Assembly: GCF_021531695.1 (NCBI RefSeq)
Contig: NZ_JADYUI010000007.1
Span: forward strand, 1-64,000
Source: Roseburia hominis
GTDB taxonomy: Bacteria > Bacillota > Clostridia > Lachnospirales > Lachnospiraceae
Length of the DNA stretch: 64,000 nt
Direction: 5' to 3'
Part shown: in pieces, positions 8,942 through 17,391 of the stretch
How positions within the stretch are numbered: the first letter of the stretch is position 1
How the letters are laid out: every line of letters begins with the position of its first letter
Notes under the pieces: generated by a model
Told to the model about the DNA's origin: nothing
Databases searched by the model: none
What the model saw: the letters and a program-made list of their open reading frames with translations, nothing else
Translations under genes and position numbers: made by a program

Positions 8942-9970
8942 ATGCGTCAGATTAGGGTTTTAGTCGTAGAAGACTCTTTGGTATTTCGGGAATTACTGGT
9001 TCAGAATTTAAATAAAGATCCGGCAATCACGGTTGTTGCAACGGCACGTGATCCATATGAAGCAAGAGATGCGATTGTGGAATATAAGCCGGATGTTATG
9101 ACACTTGATATTGAGCTGCCAAGAATGAGTGGAATTGAATTTTTAAGGAAACTGATGCCGCAGTATCCGCTTCCGGTTGTGGTAATCAGTGCATTGAGTG
9201 ATAAGGTTTTTGATGCATTGAATGCGGGGGCTGTGGATTTTGTTGCAAAACCAGTTGCAACAGACCATAAACAGGTGGCAGCATTCGTTCAGAATGAGCT
9301 GCCGGTAAAGATAAAAATTGCATCTACTGCGAAGATCAGCAATATTAAGAAGACGGCATTTCTTCAGACAAGGCAGCCGTTTTCCGTGAAAGATAACAAT
9401 CAGGTAGTCGCAATCGGAGCTTCGACAGGGGGCACAGAAGCTATTTTTTCCGTGGTCAAAGAATTTGGCACCGATATTCCTGGTGTTGTCATTGTACAGC
9501 ATATGCCGCCCGGTTTTACGGAAATGTATGCAAAAAGGCTGGATGACAACTGTAAAGTCCGGGTGAAGGAAGCAAAAACAGGAGACCGGGTGCTGCCGGG
9601 ACAGGTTTTGATCGCACCCGGTGGAGACATGCATATGCGCCTGGTGAATGTCAATGGTGCATATCAGGTGGAATGCAGGAGAGGTCCAAAGGTCAATGGG
9701 CACTGCCCATCCGTAGATGTGTTATTTGAGTCTGTAGCAAAAACAGCAGGATCTAAGGCATTGGGGATTATTTTAACCGGAATGGGCGGCGATGGAGCAA
9801 AAGGACTGTTGTCCATGCGGCAGGCAGGGGCAAAAACAATCGGGCAGGACGAATCCACTTGTGTGGTATACGGAATGCCGAAGGTTGCTTACGATATTGG
9901 TGCTGTTATGTATCAGGAAAAACTGGAAGATATACCGAGAAGAACATATGCGTTACTGGGTGCAATGTGA
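8942..9970 (+). CDS. cheB: Chemoreceptor glutamate methylesterase/deamidase CheB
   Basis: Removes receptor methyl groups when phosphorylated by CheA. The 342 residues hold an N-terminal receiver (VVEDS; phospho-Asp in TLDIELPRMSG) and a C-terminal esterase with the complete triad: Ser in GASTGG, His in QHMPPG, Asp in GMGGDGA. It lies between cheR and a CheY-like gene in the same operon. Confidence 0.97.
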   Translation: MRQIRVLVVEDSLVFRELLVQNLNKDPAITVVATARDPYEARDAIVEYKPDVMTLDIELPRMSGIEFLRKLMPQYPLPVVVISALSDKVFDALNAGAVDFVAKPVATDHKQVAAFVQNELPVKIKIASTAKISNIKKTAFLQTRQPFSVKDNNQVVAIGASTGGTEAIFSVVKEFGTDIPGVVIVQHMPPGFTEMYAKRLDDNCKVRVKEAKTGDRVLPGQVLIAPGGDMHMRLVNVNGAYQVECRRGPKVNGHCPSVDVLFESVAKTAGSKALGIILTGMGGDGAKGLLSMRQAGAKTIGQDESTCVVYGMPKVAYDIGAVMYQEKLEDIPRRTYALLGAM

Positions 9971-9998
9971 CTGGTGAGAGCAAAGGAGGAGAAGGAAA

Positions 9999-10397
9999 AT
10001 GAAGATTTTACTTGCAGAAGATGATTTTGTGACGAGAAAGTTTATGAGAAATTTCTTATCCAAGTATGGGGAGTGTGATGTTACCGTAGATGGTATGGAA
10101 GCAGTAGATGCTTTTATGATGGCGATGGAAGATGACGAACCATATGATCTGGTGTGTTTAGATGTCATGATGCCGGTCATGGATGGGTATCAGGCTTTGG
10201 TTGGAATTCGGAACATTGAAAAGGAACGCAACATACCGGAAGAAAAAATGGTAAAAGTCATTATGACGACAGCACTAAATGATGAAAAAAATGTAAAAAT
10301 GGCATTTGACCTTGGATGTACCATTTATTCAGGAAAACCGATTGATCAGGAACGGTTTGAACAGGCATTGAAAAAACTCGGACTGATTGAATCTTAG
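9999..10397 (+). CDS. Single-domain response regulator (CheY-like)
   Basis: 132 residues, a receiver alone with acidic residues AEDD, phospho-Asp in CLDVMMPVMDGY, Thr in IMTTA and Lys in SGKPID. In a che operon this is the expected diffusible CheA output. It differs from flagellar-motor CheY in having a long loop (NIEKERNIPEEKM) and belongs to a group often found with hybrid kinases. GGAGGAG precedes the ATG. Whether it binds a flagellar switch or another target cannot be told here, since no flagellar genes are in view. Confidence 0.88.
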   Translation: MKILLAEDDFVTRKFMRNFLSKYGECDVTVDGMEAVDAFMMAMEDDEPYDLVCLDVMMPVMDGYQALVGIRNIEKERNIPEEKMVKVIMTTALNDEKNVKMAFDLGCTIYSGKPIDQERFEQALKKLGLIES

Positions 10398-10430
10398 TAC
10401 ATAAGAGAAAAATGCAGGAAGGAGAAGGCT

Positions 10431-12584
10431 ATGGCAGAAGAATTTAGTACAGAAGGCATGCTGGACATGTATCTTTTTGAGAATCAGCAGCTCCTGGAAC
10501 GATTGCAGGAAATTGTTCTGGATCAGAAAGACGCGGACTGTTTTGATGAAGACAGCATCAATGAGATTTTCCGGACGATGCATACCATAAAAGGTTCATC
10601 GGGTGTGATGATGTTTGATGATATTACCGCCGTATCACATAAACTGGAAGATGTGTTTTATTATTTAAGAGAATCTCATCCGAAAAATGTTCCACATCTG
10701 GAACTGGTGGATCATGTACTTTCTGTGGCTGATTTTATTACAAATGAGATGGACAAGCTTTCAAACGGGGAAGCGGCAGATGGTGATGCGAGTGCAATCA
10801 TTGAAGAAATTGACAAGTTTTTAAATTCGATTAAGGAAAGCAATGGGGATGGAGGAGCAAAAAAAGAGGTTAAAGAAAATGTGCATCAGGAGCCAAAGCA
10901 GTTTTACATTGCGCCAATGGCGACCAGTGCAAGCCACTTTTACAAGATTTATATTTCTTTTTATCCGGAGACGGAGCTTGCCAATGTGCATGCCTATAAA
11001 GTAATTTATACGTTAAAGGAAGTTGCGGAAGACCTTTTATATACGCCGGAGGATATCATATCGGATGAAGGTACGGCACAGACCATTTTAGAGGAAGGTT
11101 TTAAAATTCTTCTGCAGTCCCAAAGCAGTGAAGAAGAAATCCGTAAGCTGATCGGAATCGGATATGACATTAAGAAAGTAGATGTCTACGAGTGTACGGC
11201 AGCGGAGTTTCAGCAGGGATTTGATGTTGGAAGTTCCCAGGTTAAAATTGATCTGGATTCCAGTGTGGAAGAAATTGAGGCGAAAGCACAGAATAAAGTA
11301 GAAACTGCTGCCGAAGAGCCGAAGAAAAAGGAAATGGCACCCGGTGATTTCGTTATTCAATCGAAAGAGCCAGGGAAAGCGAAAAAACTGGCGAAGGATA
11401 AACCAAAGAAGGCAGAAAAGGCAGCATTTATCAGCGTAGATGTGAAAAAGATGGATATGCTGATGGATTTAATCGGTGAACTTGTGATATCAGAATCCGT
11501 TGTATTGCAGAATCCGGATTTAAAAGTACCGGGTCTTCACCTTGATAATTTTAACAAGGCAGCGGCACAAATGGCAAAAATCTCTACTGATTTACAAAAT
11601 GTAATTATGTCGATGCGTATGGTTCCTTTGACCAACACATTCCAGAAAATGAACCGCATTGTATTCGATGTATCGAGAAAACTTGGAAAAGATATCGAGT
11701 TTGAAATGATAGGGGAGACGACTGAGGTAGATAAGAACATTATTGAACATATTTCCGATCCTTTGATGCATCTTGTCAGAAATGCGGTTGACCATGGTAT
11801 TGAGACAAAAGAGGAACGGGAAGCAAGCGGGAAAAAGGAACGTGCGAAGGTTACGTTATCTGCCAAAACAGAATCCGGAAAGGTTTGGATTGGTGTTATG
11901 GATAATGGAAAAGGACTTGATCGTGAAAAGATTCTTGCAAAGGCAAAAAAACAGGGACTTTTAGATGAGACAAGAGCGGAAAGCACTTATACAGATAAAG
12001 AAGTTTATCAGTTTATTACTTTACCTGGATTTTCCACGAACGAAAAGGTAACAGAGTATTCCGGGCGCGGGGTAGGAATGGATGTTGTAGTATCGAATCT
12101 TCAGGCAGTCGGAGGAAGTCTTGAAATTGAAAGTACACCAGGCCAGGGAAGTATTATGAACATGAAAATTCCTCTGACACTTGCGATTATTGACGGGATT
12201 GTTATGGAAGTCGGAAATTCTTCTTTCGTAATTGAAACCGGAGCAGTGAAAGAATTTGTGAGTGTGAATGATGAGATGATGAACCAGAAACCGGATGGAG
12301 AAGAGTTTGTTATGATCCGGGGTGAGTGTTATCCGGTACTGCGTTTAGGAGAATGGTATCATTTGCCGGAATATAAAAGGCAGGTGGAAGACGGCATGAT
12401 GGTAATCCTTGAAGTGGAAGGGAAAATAATCTGCCTCTTTGTAGATAAACTGGTTGGAAAACAGGAAATCGTAGTAAAACCGATTCCGTCTTACGTGAAA
12501 AAAGTAAAAGGATTATCCGGCTGTACGCAGCTTGGGGATGGCAGTATTGCTTTGATCCTCGATCCTGCCGGGCTGATAGAATAA
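10431..12584 (+). CDS. cheA: Chemotaxis histidine kinase CheA
   Basis: Receptor-coupled kinase that phosphorylates CheB and the CheY-like protein. 717 residues: P1 phosphotransfer domain with MHTIKGSSG (His near 50), a second region (about 155-270) in the place of the P2 docking domain, a Lys/Glu-rich linker, the P3 dimerisation helices, the P4 ATPase with HLVRNAVDHGIE, DNGKGLD and GRGVGMDVV, and the CheW-like P5 domain (about 590-717). All catalytic motifs are intact. It lies 33 bases after the receiver gene and 24 before cheW. Confidence 0.97.
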   Translation: MAEEFSTEGMLDMYLFENQQLLERLQEIVLDQKDADCFDEDSINEIFRTMHTIKGSSGVMMFDDITAVSHKLEDVFYYLRESHPKNVPHLELVDHVLSVADFITNEMDKLSNGEAADGDASAIIEEIDKFLNSIKESNGDGGAKKEVKENVHQEPKQFYIAPMATSASHFYKIYISFYPETELANVHAYKVIYTLKEVAEDLLYTPEDIISDEGTAQTILEEGFKILLQSQSSEEEIRKLIGIGYDIKKVDVYECTAAEFQQGFDVGSSQVKIDLDSSVEEIEAKAQNKVETAAEEPKKKEMAPGDFVIQSKEPGKAKKLAKDKPKKAEKAAFISVDVKKMDMLMDLIGELVISESVVLQNPDLKVPGLHLDNFNKAAAQMAKISTDLQNVIMSMRMVPLTNTFQKMNRIVFDVSRKLGKDIEFEMIGETTEVDKNIIEHISDPLMHLVRNAVDHGIETKEEREASGKKERAKVTLSAKTESGKVWIGVMDNGKGLDREKILAKAKKQGLLDETRAESTYTDKEVYQFITLPGFSTNEKVTEYSGRGVGMDVVVSNLQAVGGSLEIESTPGQGSIMNMKIPLTLAIIDGIVMEVGNSSFVIETGAVKEFVSVNDEMMNQKPDGEEFVMIRGECYPVLRLGEWYHLPEYKRQVEDGMMVILEVEGKIICLFVDKLVGKQEIVVKPIPSYVKKVKGLSGCTQLGDGSIALILDPAGLIE

Positions 12585-12608
12585 AACGAGGGAGAGGAGA
12601 AAAGTCAT

Positions 12609-13169
12609 ATGGAGGAAGCAAAAGAACTTATGCAAAATACGGAATCAACGGAAACTTCACTGAAAGAACATGACACGCAAAAAGGAAAATATGTGACTTT
12701 TAAGTCTGGAAATGAGTATTTTGGACTTAAGATACAGTATGTCAATGAAATCATTGTTTTTCAGGAAATTACAGCGATTCCGGAAAGTGCGGATTATATC
12801 AAAGGACTGATCAACCTCAGAGGAAAGATCATACCGGTGATTGATGTCAGACTGCGGTTTAAACAGGAACCCTTTGAATATAATGACAGAACCTGCATCA
12901 TTGTAATTAATGTAAAGTCAACGGTTGTGGGACTGATTGTGGAAAAAATTGCAGAGGTTGTAGAGATACAGGAAGAAAATATTTTACCATCGCCATCCAT
13001 TGGTCATACGGATAAATCGGAAAATCAGTATGTTTATGGAATTGGAAAAGTCGGTGATTCCGTGAAACTGCTTTTAGATCCGGATAAATTAATACGGGAT
13101 GAGGATTTAGAAGCAGTAGATCAGACCAATGAAAATACACAGGAAGAAGAAGGAGAGGAATTATCATGA
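12609..13169 (+). CDS. cheW: Chemotaxis coupling protein CheW
   Basis: Adaptor that links chemoreceptors to CheA. The 186-residue SH3-like protein shows the typical [19 protein letters not shown] and the following [10 protein letters not shown] segment. An acidic tail of about 20 residues is unusual but harmless. The stop codon overlaps the start of the chemoreceptor gene (ATGA at 13166-13169), so the two are translationally coupled. Confidence 0.95.
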   Translation: MEEAKELMQNTESTETSLKEHDTQKGKYVTFKSGNEYFGLKIQYVNEIIVFQEITAIPESADYIKGLINLRGKIIPVIDVRLRFKQEPFEYNDRTCIIVINVKSTVVGLIVEKIAEVVEIQEENILPSPSIGHTDKSENQYVYGIGKVGDSVKLLLDPDKLIRDEDLEAVDQTNENTQEEEGEELS

Positions 13170-14521
13170 AAAAAATGAAAGTATCTACAAAGGTAATTGT
13201 TGGTTTTTTGATTCTTGATTTGATGACACTGGTTTGCCTTGTTTGCGGCTATAAGACAGTAAATCATTTGTTGGAAATAAAAGATCAGGCAAGTTACATA
13301 CAAAATTATAATATTTTTGCCGGATGCCTGCTTGCTGTATGCATTGTTGTTGGTTCTATCATAGTGATTGACGTTACAAAAACGTTGAAAAAATCCATTG
13401 ACCAGCTTTCGGATGCTGCTTCCCAGATGGCAGCCGGAAAAATGGATGTAAATCTGGTAAAGCTTAGGGATGACGAATTTGGACAGGTAATCGATGAGTA
13501 TCAGGTAGTTCTTAACAATATTAAAGATCAGGCAAAGATTGCAGAAAAGGTAGCAGGTGGAGATCTGACCATCGAAGTAGTTCCGAAGTCACAGGGAGAT
13601 ATTCTTAGCATTTCCTTAAAAAAATTGATTGAAAAAAATGCTTATGCGATTTCCAATATTAATGATGCAGCATATCAGGTTATGACGAGTTCCTCTCAGG
13701 TGGCAAGCGCAAGCGAGGCACTGGCACAGGGTTCTACAGAACAGGCAAGTGCGATTCAGGAAATCACGGCTTCTATTGATGAGATTGCAAAGAAAACAAA
13801 AGACAACGCAACACAGGCAAATCAGGCCGCAGAACTTATGACAGAAGCAATTGGTGATGTGAAAAAAGGAAATGTGCAGATGCAGGATATGGTATCTGCA
13901 ATGCAGGATATCAATAAAGCTTCGGAAAGCATTTCCAAGATTATAAAAACAATTGATGATATTGCGTTCCAGACCAATATTCTTGCTTTAAATGCTGCGG
14001 TAGAAGCAGCAAGAGCCGGAGATGCAGGAAAAGGTTTTGCCGTTGTTGCGGAAGAAGTAAGAAACCTGGCCGCAAAGAGTGCTGCAGCAGCTTCTGAGAC
14101 GGCAGAACTGATTGAAGATTCTATTGGTAAAGTAGAGGCAGGTTCCCAGATTGCAGATGAAACGGCAAAAGCATTAGAGAAAATCACAAATGTTGTAAAA
14201 CAGAGTGAAACATTGGTGAATGAAATTGCAGAGGCATCAAATTATCAGGCAACTGCGGTTGCGCAGATTGACCAGGCAATTGGACAGGTATCGCAGGTAG
14301 TTCAGACAAATTCCGCTACCAGTGAAGAATGTGCGGCAGCAAGTGAAGAATTATCCAATCAGGCAAATCGTATGCGGGATCTGCTTTCTGTATACAAAGT
14401 GGCACATAATGCGGCAGCAGGTATGAATCAGGTACAGGAACATGCAGAAAATGAAGTTTCACATGATGAGAATGTGAATGAGCAGATTATCTCACTGGGA
14501 GAAGGATTCGGAAAATACTAA
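13166..14521 (+). CDS. Methyl-accepting chemotaxis protein with almost no external domain
   Basis: 451-residue receptor with two transmembrane helices (about 8-28 and 47-69) separated by only about 20 residues, so there is no room for a folded external ligand domain. A HAMP-like linker follows, then the signalling coiled coil with the conserved tip [17 protein letters not shown]. The short loop suggests it senses something in the membrane or cytoplasm, or relays from a partner. It is coupled to cheW by a 4-base overlap and is the last gene before a terminator. Confidence 0.94.
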   Translation: MKKMKVSTKVIVGFLILDLMTLVCLVCGYKTVNHLLEIKDQASYIQNYNIFAGCLLAVCIVVGSIIVIDVTKTLKKSIDQLSDAASQMAAGKMDVNLVKLRDDEFGQVIDEYQVVLNNIKDQAKIAEKVAGGDLTIEVVPKSQGDILSISLKKLIEKNAYAISNINDAAYQVMTSSSQVASASEALAQGSTEQASAIQEITASIDEIAKKTKDNATQANQAAELMTEAIGDVKKGNVQMQDMVSAMQDINKASESISKIIKTIDDIAFQTNILALNAAVEAARAGDAGKGFAVVAEEVRNLAAKSAAAASETAELIEDSIGKVEAGSQIADETAKALEKITNVVKQSETLVNEIAEASNYQATAVAQIDQAIGQVSQVVQTNSATSEECAAASEELSNQANRMRDLLSVYKVAHNAAAGMNQVQEHAENEVSHDENVNEQIISLGEGFGKY

Positions 14522-14530
14522 AAGCCAAAA

Positions 14531-14571
14531 AGCATACCGCCAGCCGAAAAATGATGACGGTGTGCTTTTTT
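14531..14571 (+). terminator. Intrinsic terminator after the che genes
   Basis: AGCATACCG (14531-14539) pairs with CGGTGTGCT (14558-14566) with one G-T pair, then six T. It separates the che genes from the two hybrid kinases, which begin only 40 bases later. Confidence 0.75.
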
Positions 14572-14610
14572 GTATAATTTGTGGAATCCGGCGATTCGGG
14601 AGGCAGCAGT

Positions 14611-17388
14611 GTGGAAAAAGAATATGACAGAGAAGTAAAACAACGGACAATAGAAAGTATTGTCATTATTATTTATTGTATTTATGTGATTGGTACAGCC
14701 GTAAATATTATAAACAATGATTGGCAGAAATGGGTGATATTTATCATAAGCGGTGGATGGCTGCTCAGTCTGATTTTTTTTGTAATCAGATATCGGAGCT
14801 ATCGTTTTCGTGCTTTCTTTACGGCACTGGCGTTGCAGACCGGGATGATTTTTTATACCATGCAGGTTGCGGATTTGTATCTGGAAATGGTAAACATTAT
14901 TGCAATTACTGTTTTTCTTGGATTGTATGGCATACCAGATATTGTTGCTTTAACGAGCGGTTCCGCTACATTTTTGTTTTGCTATCATATGCTGGTTTTA
15001 AATGAATACTATTCGCTGGATGCCGGTACTCTGCCGAGGATGATTCAGTGGATTGCATCCATTTATCTTACGGACTTTGTGTTGTATTATCTGGTAAGGC
15101 AGCAGTTAAAAACAAATGAGGAGCATCAGGCAATCATTGAGAAACTGGAAGCTGCGGAACAAAGTAAAGATGATTTCCTTGCAAATGTCAGTCATGAAAT
15201 TCGAACACCAATCAATACAATTTGCGGTATGTGTGAAATTGTTTTGAAAGAAGAACTTCCAAAGAGTATACGGGAGGATTTGTTTCACATCCAGACAGCG
15301 GGAAAAAACCTGCTTTCGGTTGTTAGTGATGTGTTAGACTTTTCGGAACTACAGTCAGGTAAGATTGAGCTTGCGGAAGTCACTTATAATATTACTTCTA
15401 CCATCCATGATGTCATTAATATGACTCTGGCGCGTAAAAAGGAAAAACAGCTGGAATTAATCGTAGACTGTAATGCGGATTTTCCGTGTGGATTATTTGG
15501 GGATGAACAAAAAATTCGAAGAGTGATTCTTAATCTTGTGAATAATGCAATCAAGTTTACGAATGAAGGTTGTGTCAGTATCAGTTTTTCTTATCGGAAA
15601 ACAGAATATGGAATTAATTTAATGATTAAAGTAAAAGATACAGGCATTGGCATGAATGAGGAAAGTGTAGAAAAAATCTTTACGAGATATAATCAGGTAG
15701 ATACCAAACGAAACCGGCAGGAAGGCGGGATTGGACTTGGAATTGCAATTTCTCAGGCTATTGTGGAAAAAATGGGTGGTTTTATTGCCGTAAAGAGTGA
15801 ATTAAATCAGGGAAGCGAGATGCGAATTGTCATTCCGCAAAAAGTTGTGGATGAGAATCCGATTATTACCGTAAAGGATCCGGAACGTCTGAATGGTGCT
15901 ATTTATGTGGATATTGAGCAATTTTCCGGCACAGAAATTCGTGACGAATATATGGCAAGTATTAAACATATGATTCAGCAGATCGGGGTAAGATGCCAGC
16001 TCTATCATAAACTGGATGAGCTGAAAAAGCGGGCAGAGTATGAAATTTTTACCCATGTTTTTGTGGGACTTTCGGGATATAATGAGGACCGGGCATATTT
16101 TGACGAGCTTGCACTCCATACGAAAGTGATTCTTATTTTGGAACGGGAGGAAGAGGAAACCGTGCAAAACGATAATCTGCTACGCATATATAAGCCGTTT
16201 TATGTTTTGCCGATTGTTCTTTTACTCAATGAAGAACAAAGTATTCAGGGTGCGGATGGAACGAATTATTTCCATGGCGGTTTTATTGCACCGGAAGTAC
16301 ATATTCTGGTTGTAGATGATAATATTATGAATTTAAAAGTAATCGAGGGTCTGTTACGGCCATATCAGATTAAGGTGACAAAAGCGACAAGTGGCAGAGA
16401 AGCATTAGATAAAATTGAGACACAGCAATATGATTTTGTGTTTATGGATCATATGATGCCTGAAATGGACGGAATAGAGACACTGCACCGGATTCGGAAG
16501 AAAAATGGAAAATACTATAAAAACGTACCTGTAATTGCACTGACAGCCAATGCCATTGCAGGAATGCGAGAAACCTTTATTAAAGAAGGATTTCAGGATT
16601 TTATCGCAAAACCAGTTGAAATATCGGTTTTAGAGCGGGTATTAAGGCGAAATATCGTACCGCAGAAGTTGATTCATCTGGGTAGTGGGGCAAAAATGAT
16701 TTCAATGCCCGGTGTAAAGGAAGAAAACAGGGAATTTTCCGTAGGGGATCTGGATGTCCAGAAAGGGCTTACCTATTGTGGCGGTATGGAAAATTATATG
16801 GAAATATTGAAAATACACTGCAGGGATGGTAGGAATAACAAAGAAAAAATTGAGCGTTTTTATCAGGAAAAAGACTGGAAAAATTATACGATACTGGTAC
16901 ATGCATTAAAAAGTTCGATGTTAAGTATCGGAGCAGTTCCGTTATCCGGTATGGCAAAAGAACTGGAACATGCAGGAAAAGAGCAGGATGAGGGATTTAT
17001 TCTGCACCATCATGAAGCCATGATGAAAGAATACGAGCGGGTTCTTGTAATGTTAGAAGGAGATGAAAGAATCCATACCGTTGAGGAAGAAACAGTACCG
17101 GAAACGACAGATACGGAAAAAGTAAAAGAACAGGAAACCGGCGGACCGCCAGAAACTCTGACAGAAGAAGAATTTAACAAAATGGCAGAAGAACTGGAGA
17201 ATGCGGCATATGCACTGGATGGAGAAATGATGCTTGTAGTGCTTGAAAAAATGCAACAGTATCAGTACCATGGACATGTTTTGAAAAAAGAGCTGGAACC
17301 ACTTAAGAATAAGATAGATATGTCTGATTTCATATCTGCTGCAGAAGCAGTGCGAAAGATTGGAACCGAAGAGAAAGGCATGGTGTAG
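14611..17388 (+). CDS. Membrane hybrid histidine kinase with receiver and HPt domains
   Basis: 925 residues. About five N-terminal membrane helices (to residue 170) form the sensor, with no large external domain. The kinase core follows: H-box HEIRTPIN (His near 195), NLVNNAIKFT, DTGIGMN, GGIGLGIA. Residues about 430-545 look like a receiver fold without the acidic pocket. A true receiver begins near 562 (VVDDN; phospho-Asp in FMDHMMPEMDG), then an HPt domain with VHALKSSM (His near 763) and a helical tail. The start is GTG 14611, with GGGAGG 7 bases upstream; the GTG at 14581 has no ribosome site. It ends 3 bases before the next hybrid kinase. Confidence 0.93.
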   Translation: MEKEYDREVKQRTIESIVIIIYCIYVIGTAVNIINNDWQKWVIFIISGGWLLSLIFFVIRYRSYRFRAFFTALALQTGMIFYTMQVADLYLEMVNIIAITVFLGLYGIPDIVALTSGSATFLFCYHMLVLNEYYSLDAGTLPRMIQWIASIYLTDFVLYYLVRQQLKTNEEHQAIIEKLEAAEQSKDDFLANVSHEIRTPINTICGMCEIVLKEELPKSIREDLFHIQTAGKNLLSVVSDVLDFSELQSGKIELAEVTYNITSTIHDVINMTLARKKEKQLELIVDCNADFPCGLFGDEQKIRRVILNLVNNAIKFTNEGCVSISFSYRKTEYGINLMIKVKDTGIGMNEESVEKIFTRYNQVDTKRNRQEGGIGLGIAISQAIVEKMGGFIAVKSELNQGSEMRIVIPQKVVDENPIITVKDPERLNGAIYVDIEQFSGTEIRDEYMASIKHMIQQIGVRCQLYHKLDELKKRAEYEIFTHVFVGLSGYNEDRAYFDELALHTKVILILEREEEETVQNDNLLRIYKPFYVLPIVLLLNEEQSIQGADGTNYFHGGFIAPEVHILVVDDNIMNLKVIEGLLRPYQIKVTKATSGREALDKIETQQYDFVFMDHMMPEMDGIETLHRIRKKNGKYYKNVPVIALTANAIAGMRETFIKEGFQDFIAKPVEISVLERVLRRNIVPQKLIHLGSGAKMISMPGVKEENREFSVGDLDVQKGLTYCGGMENYMEILKIHCRDGRNNKEKIERFYQEKDWKNYTILVHALKSSMLSIGAVPLSGMAKELEHAGKEQDEGFILHHHEAMMKEYERVLVMLEGDERIHTVEEETVPETTDTEKVKEQETGGPPETLTEEEFNKMAEELENAAYALDGEMMLVVLEKMQQYQYHGHVLKKELEPLKNKIDMSDFISAAEAVRKIGTEEKGMV

Positions 17389-17391
17389 CAT

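Noticed and set aside
9143-9703. 186-codon frame antisense to cheB
   Set aside because: Mirrors the codon bias of cheB; no ribosome site, unlikely composition (His/Cys/Arg-rich).
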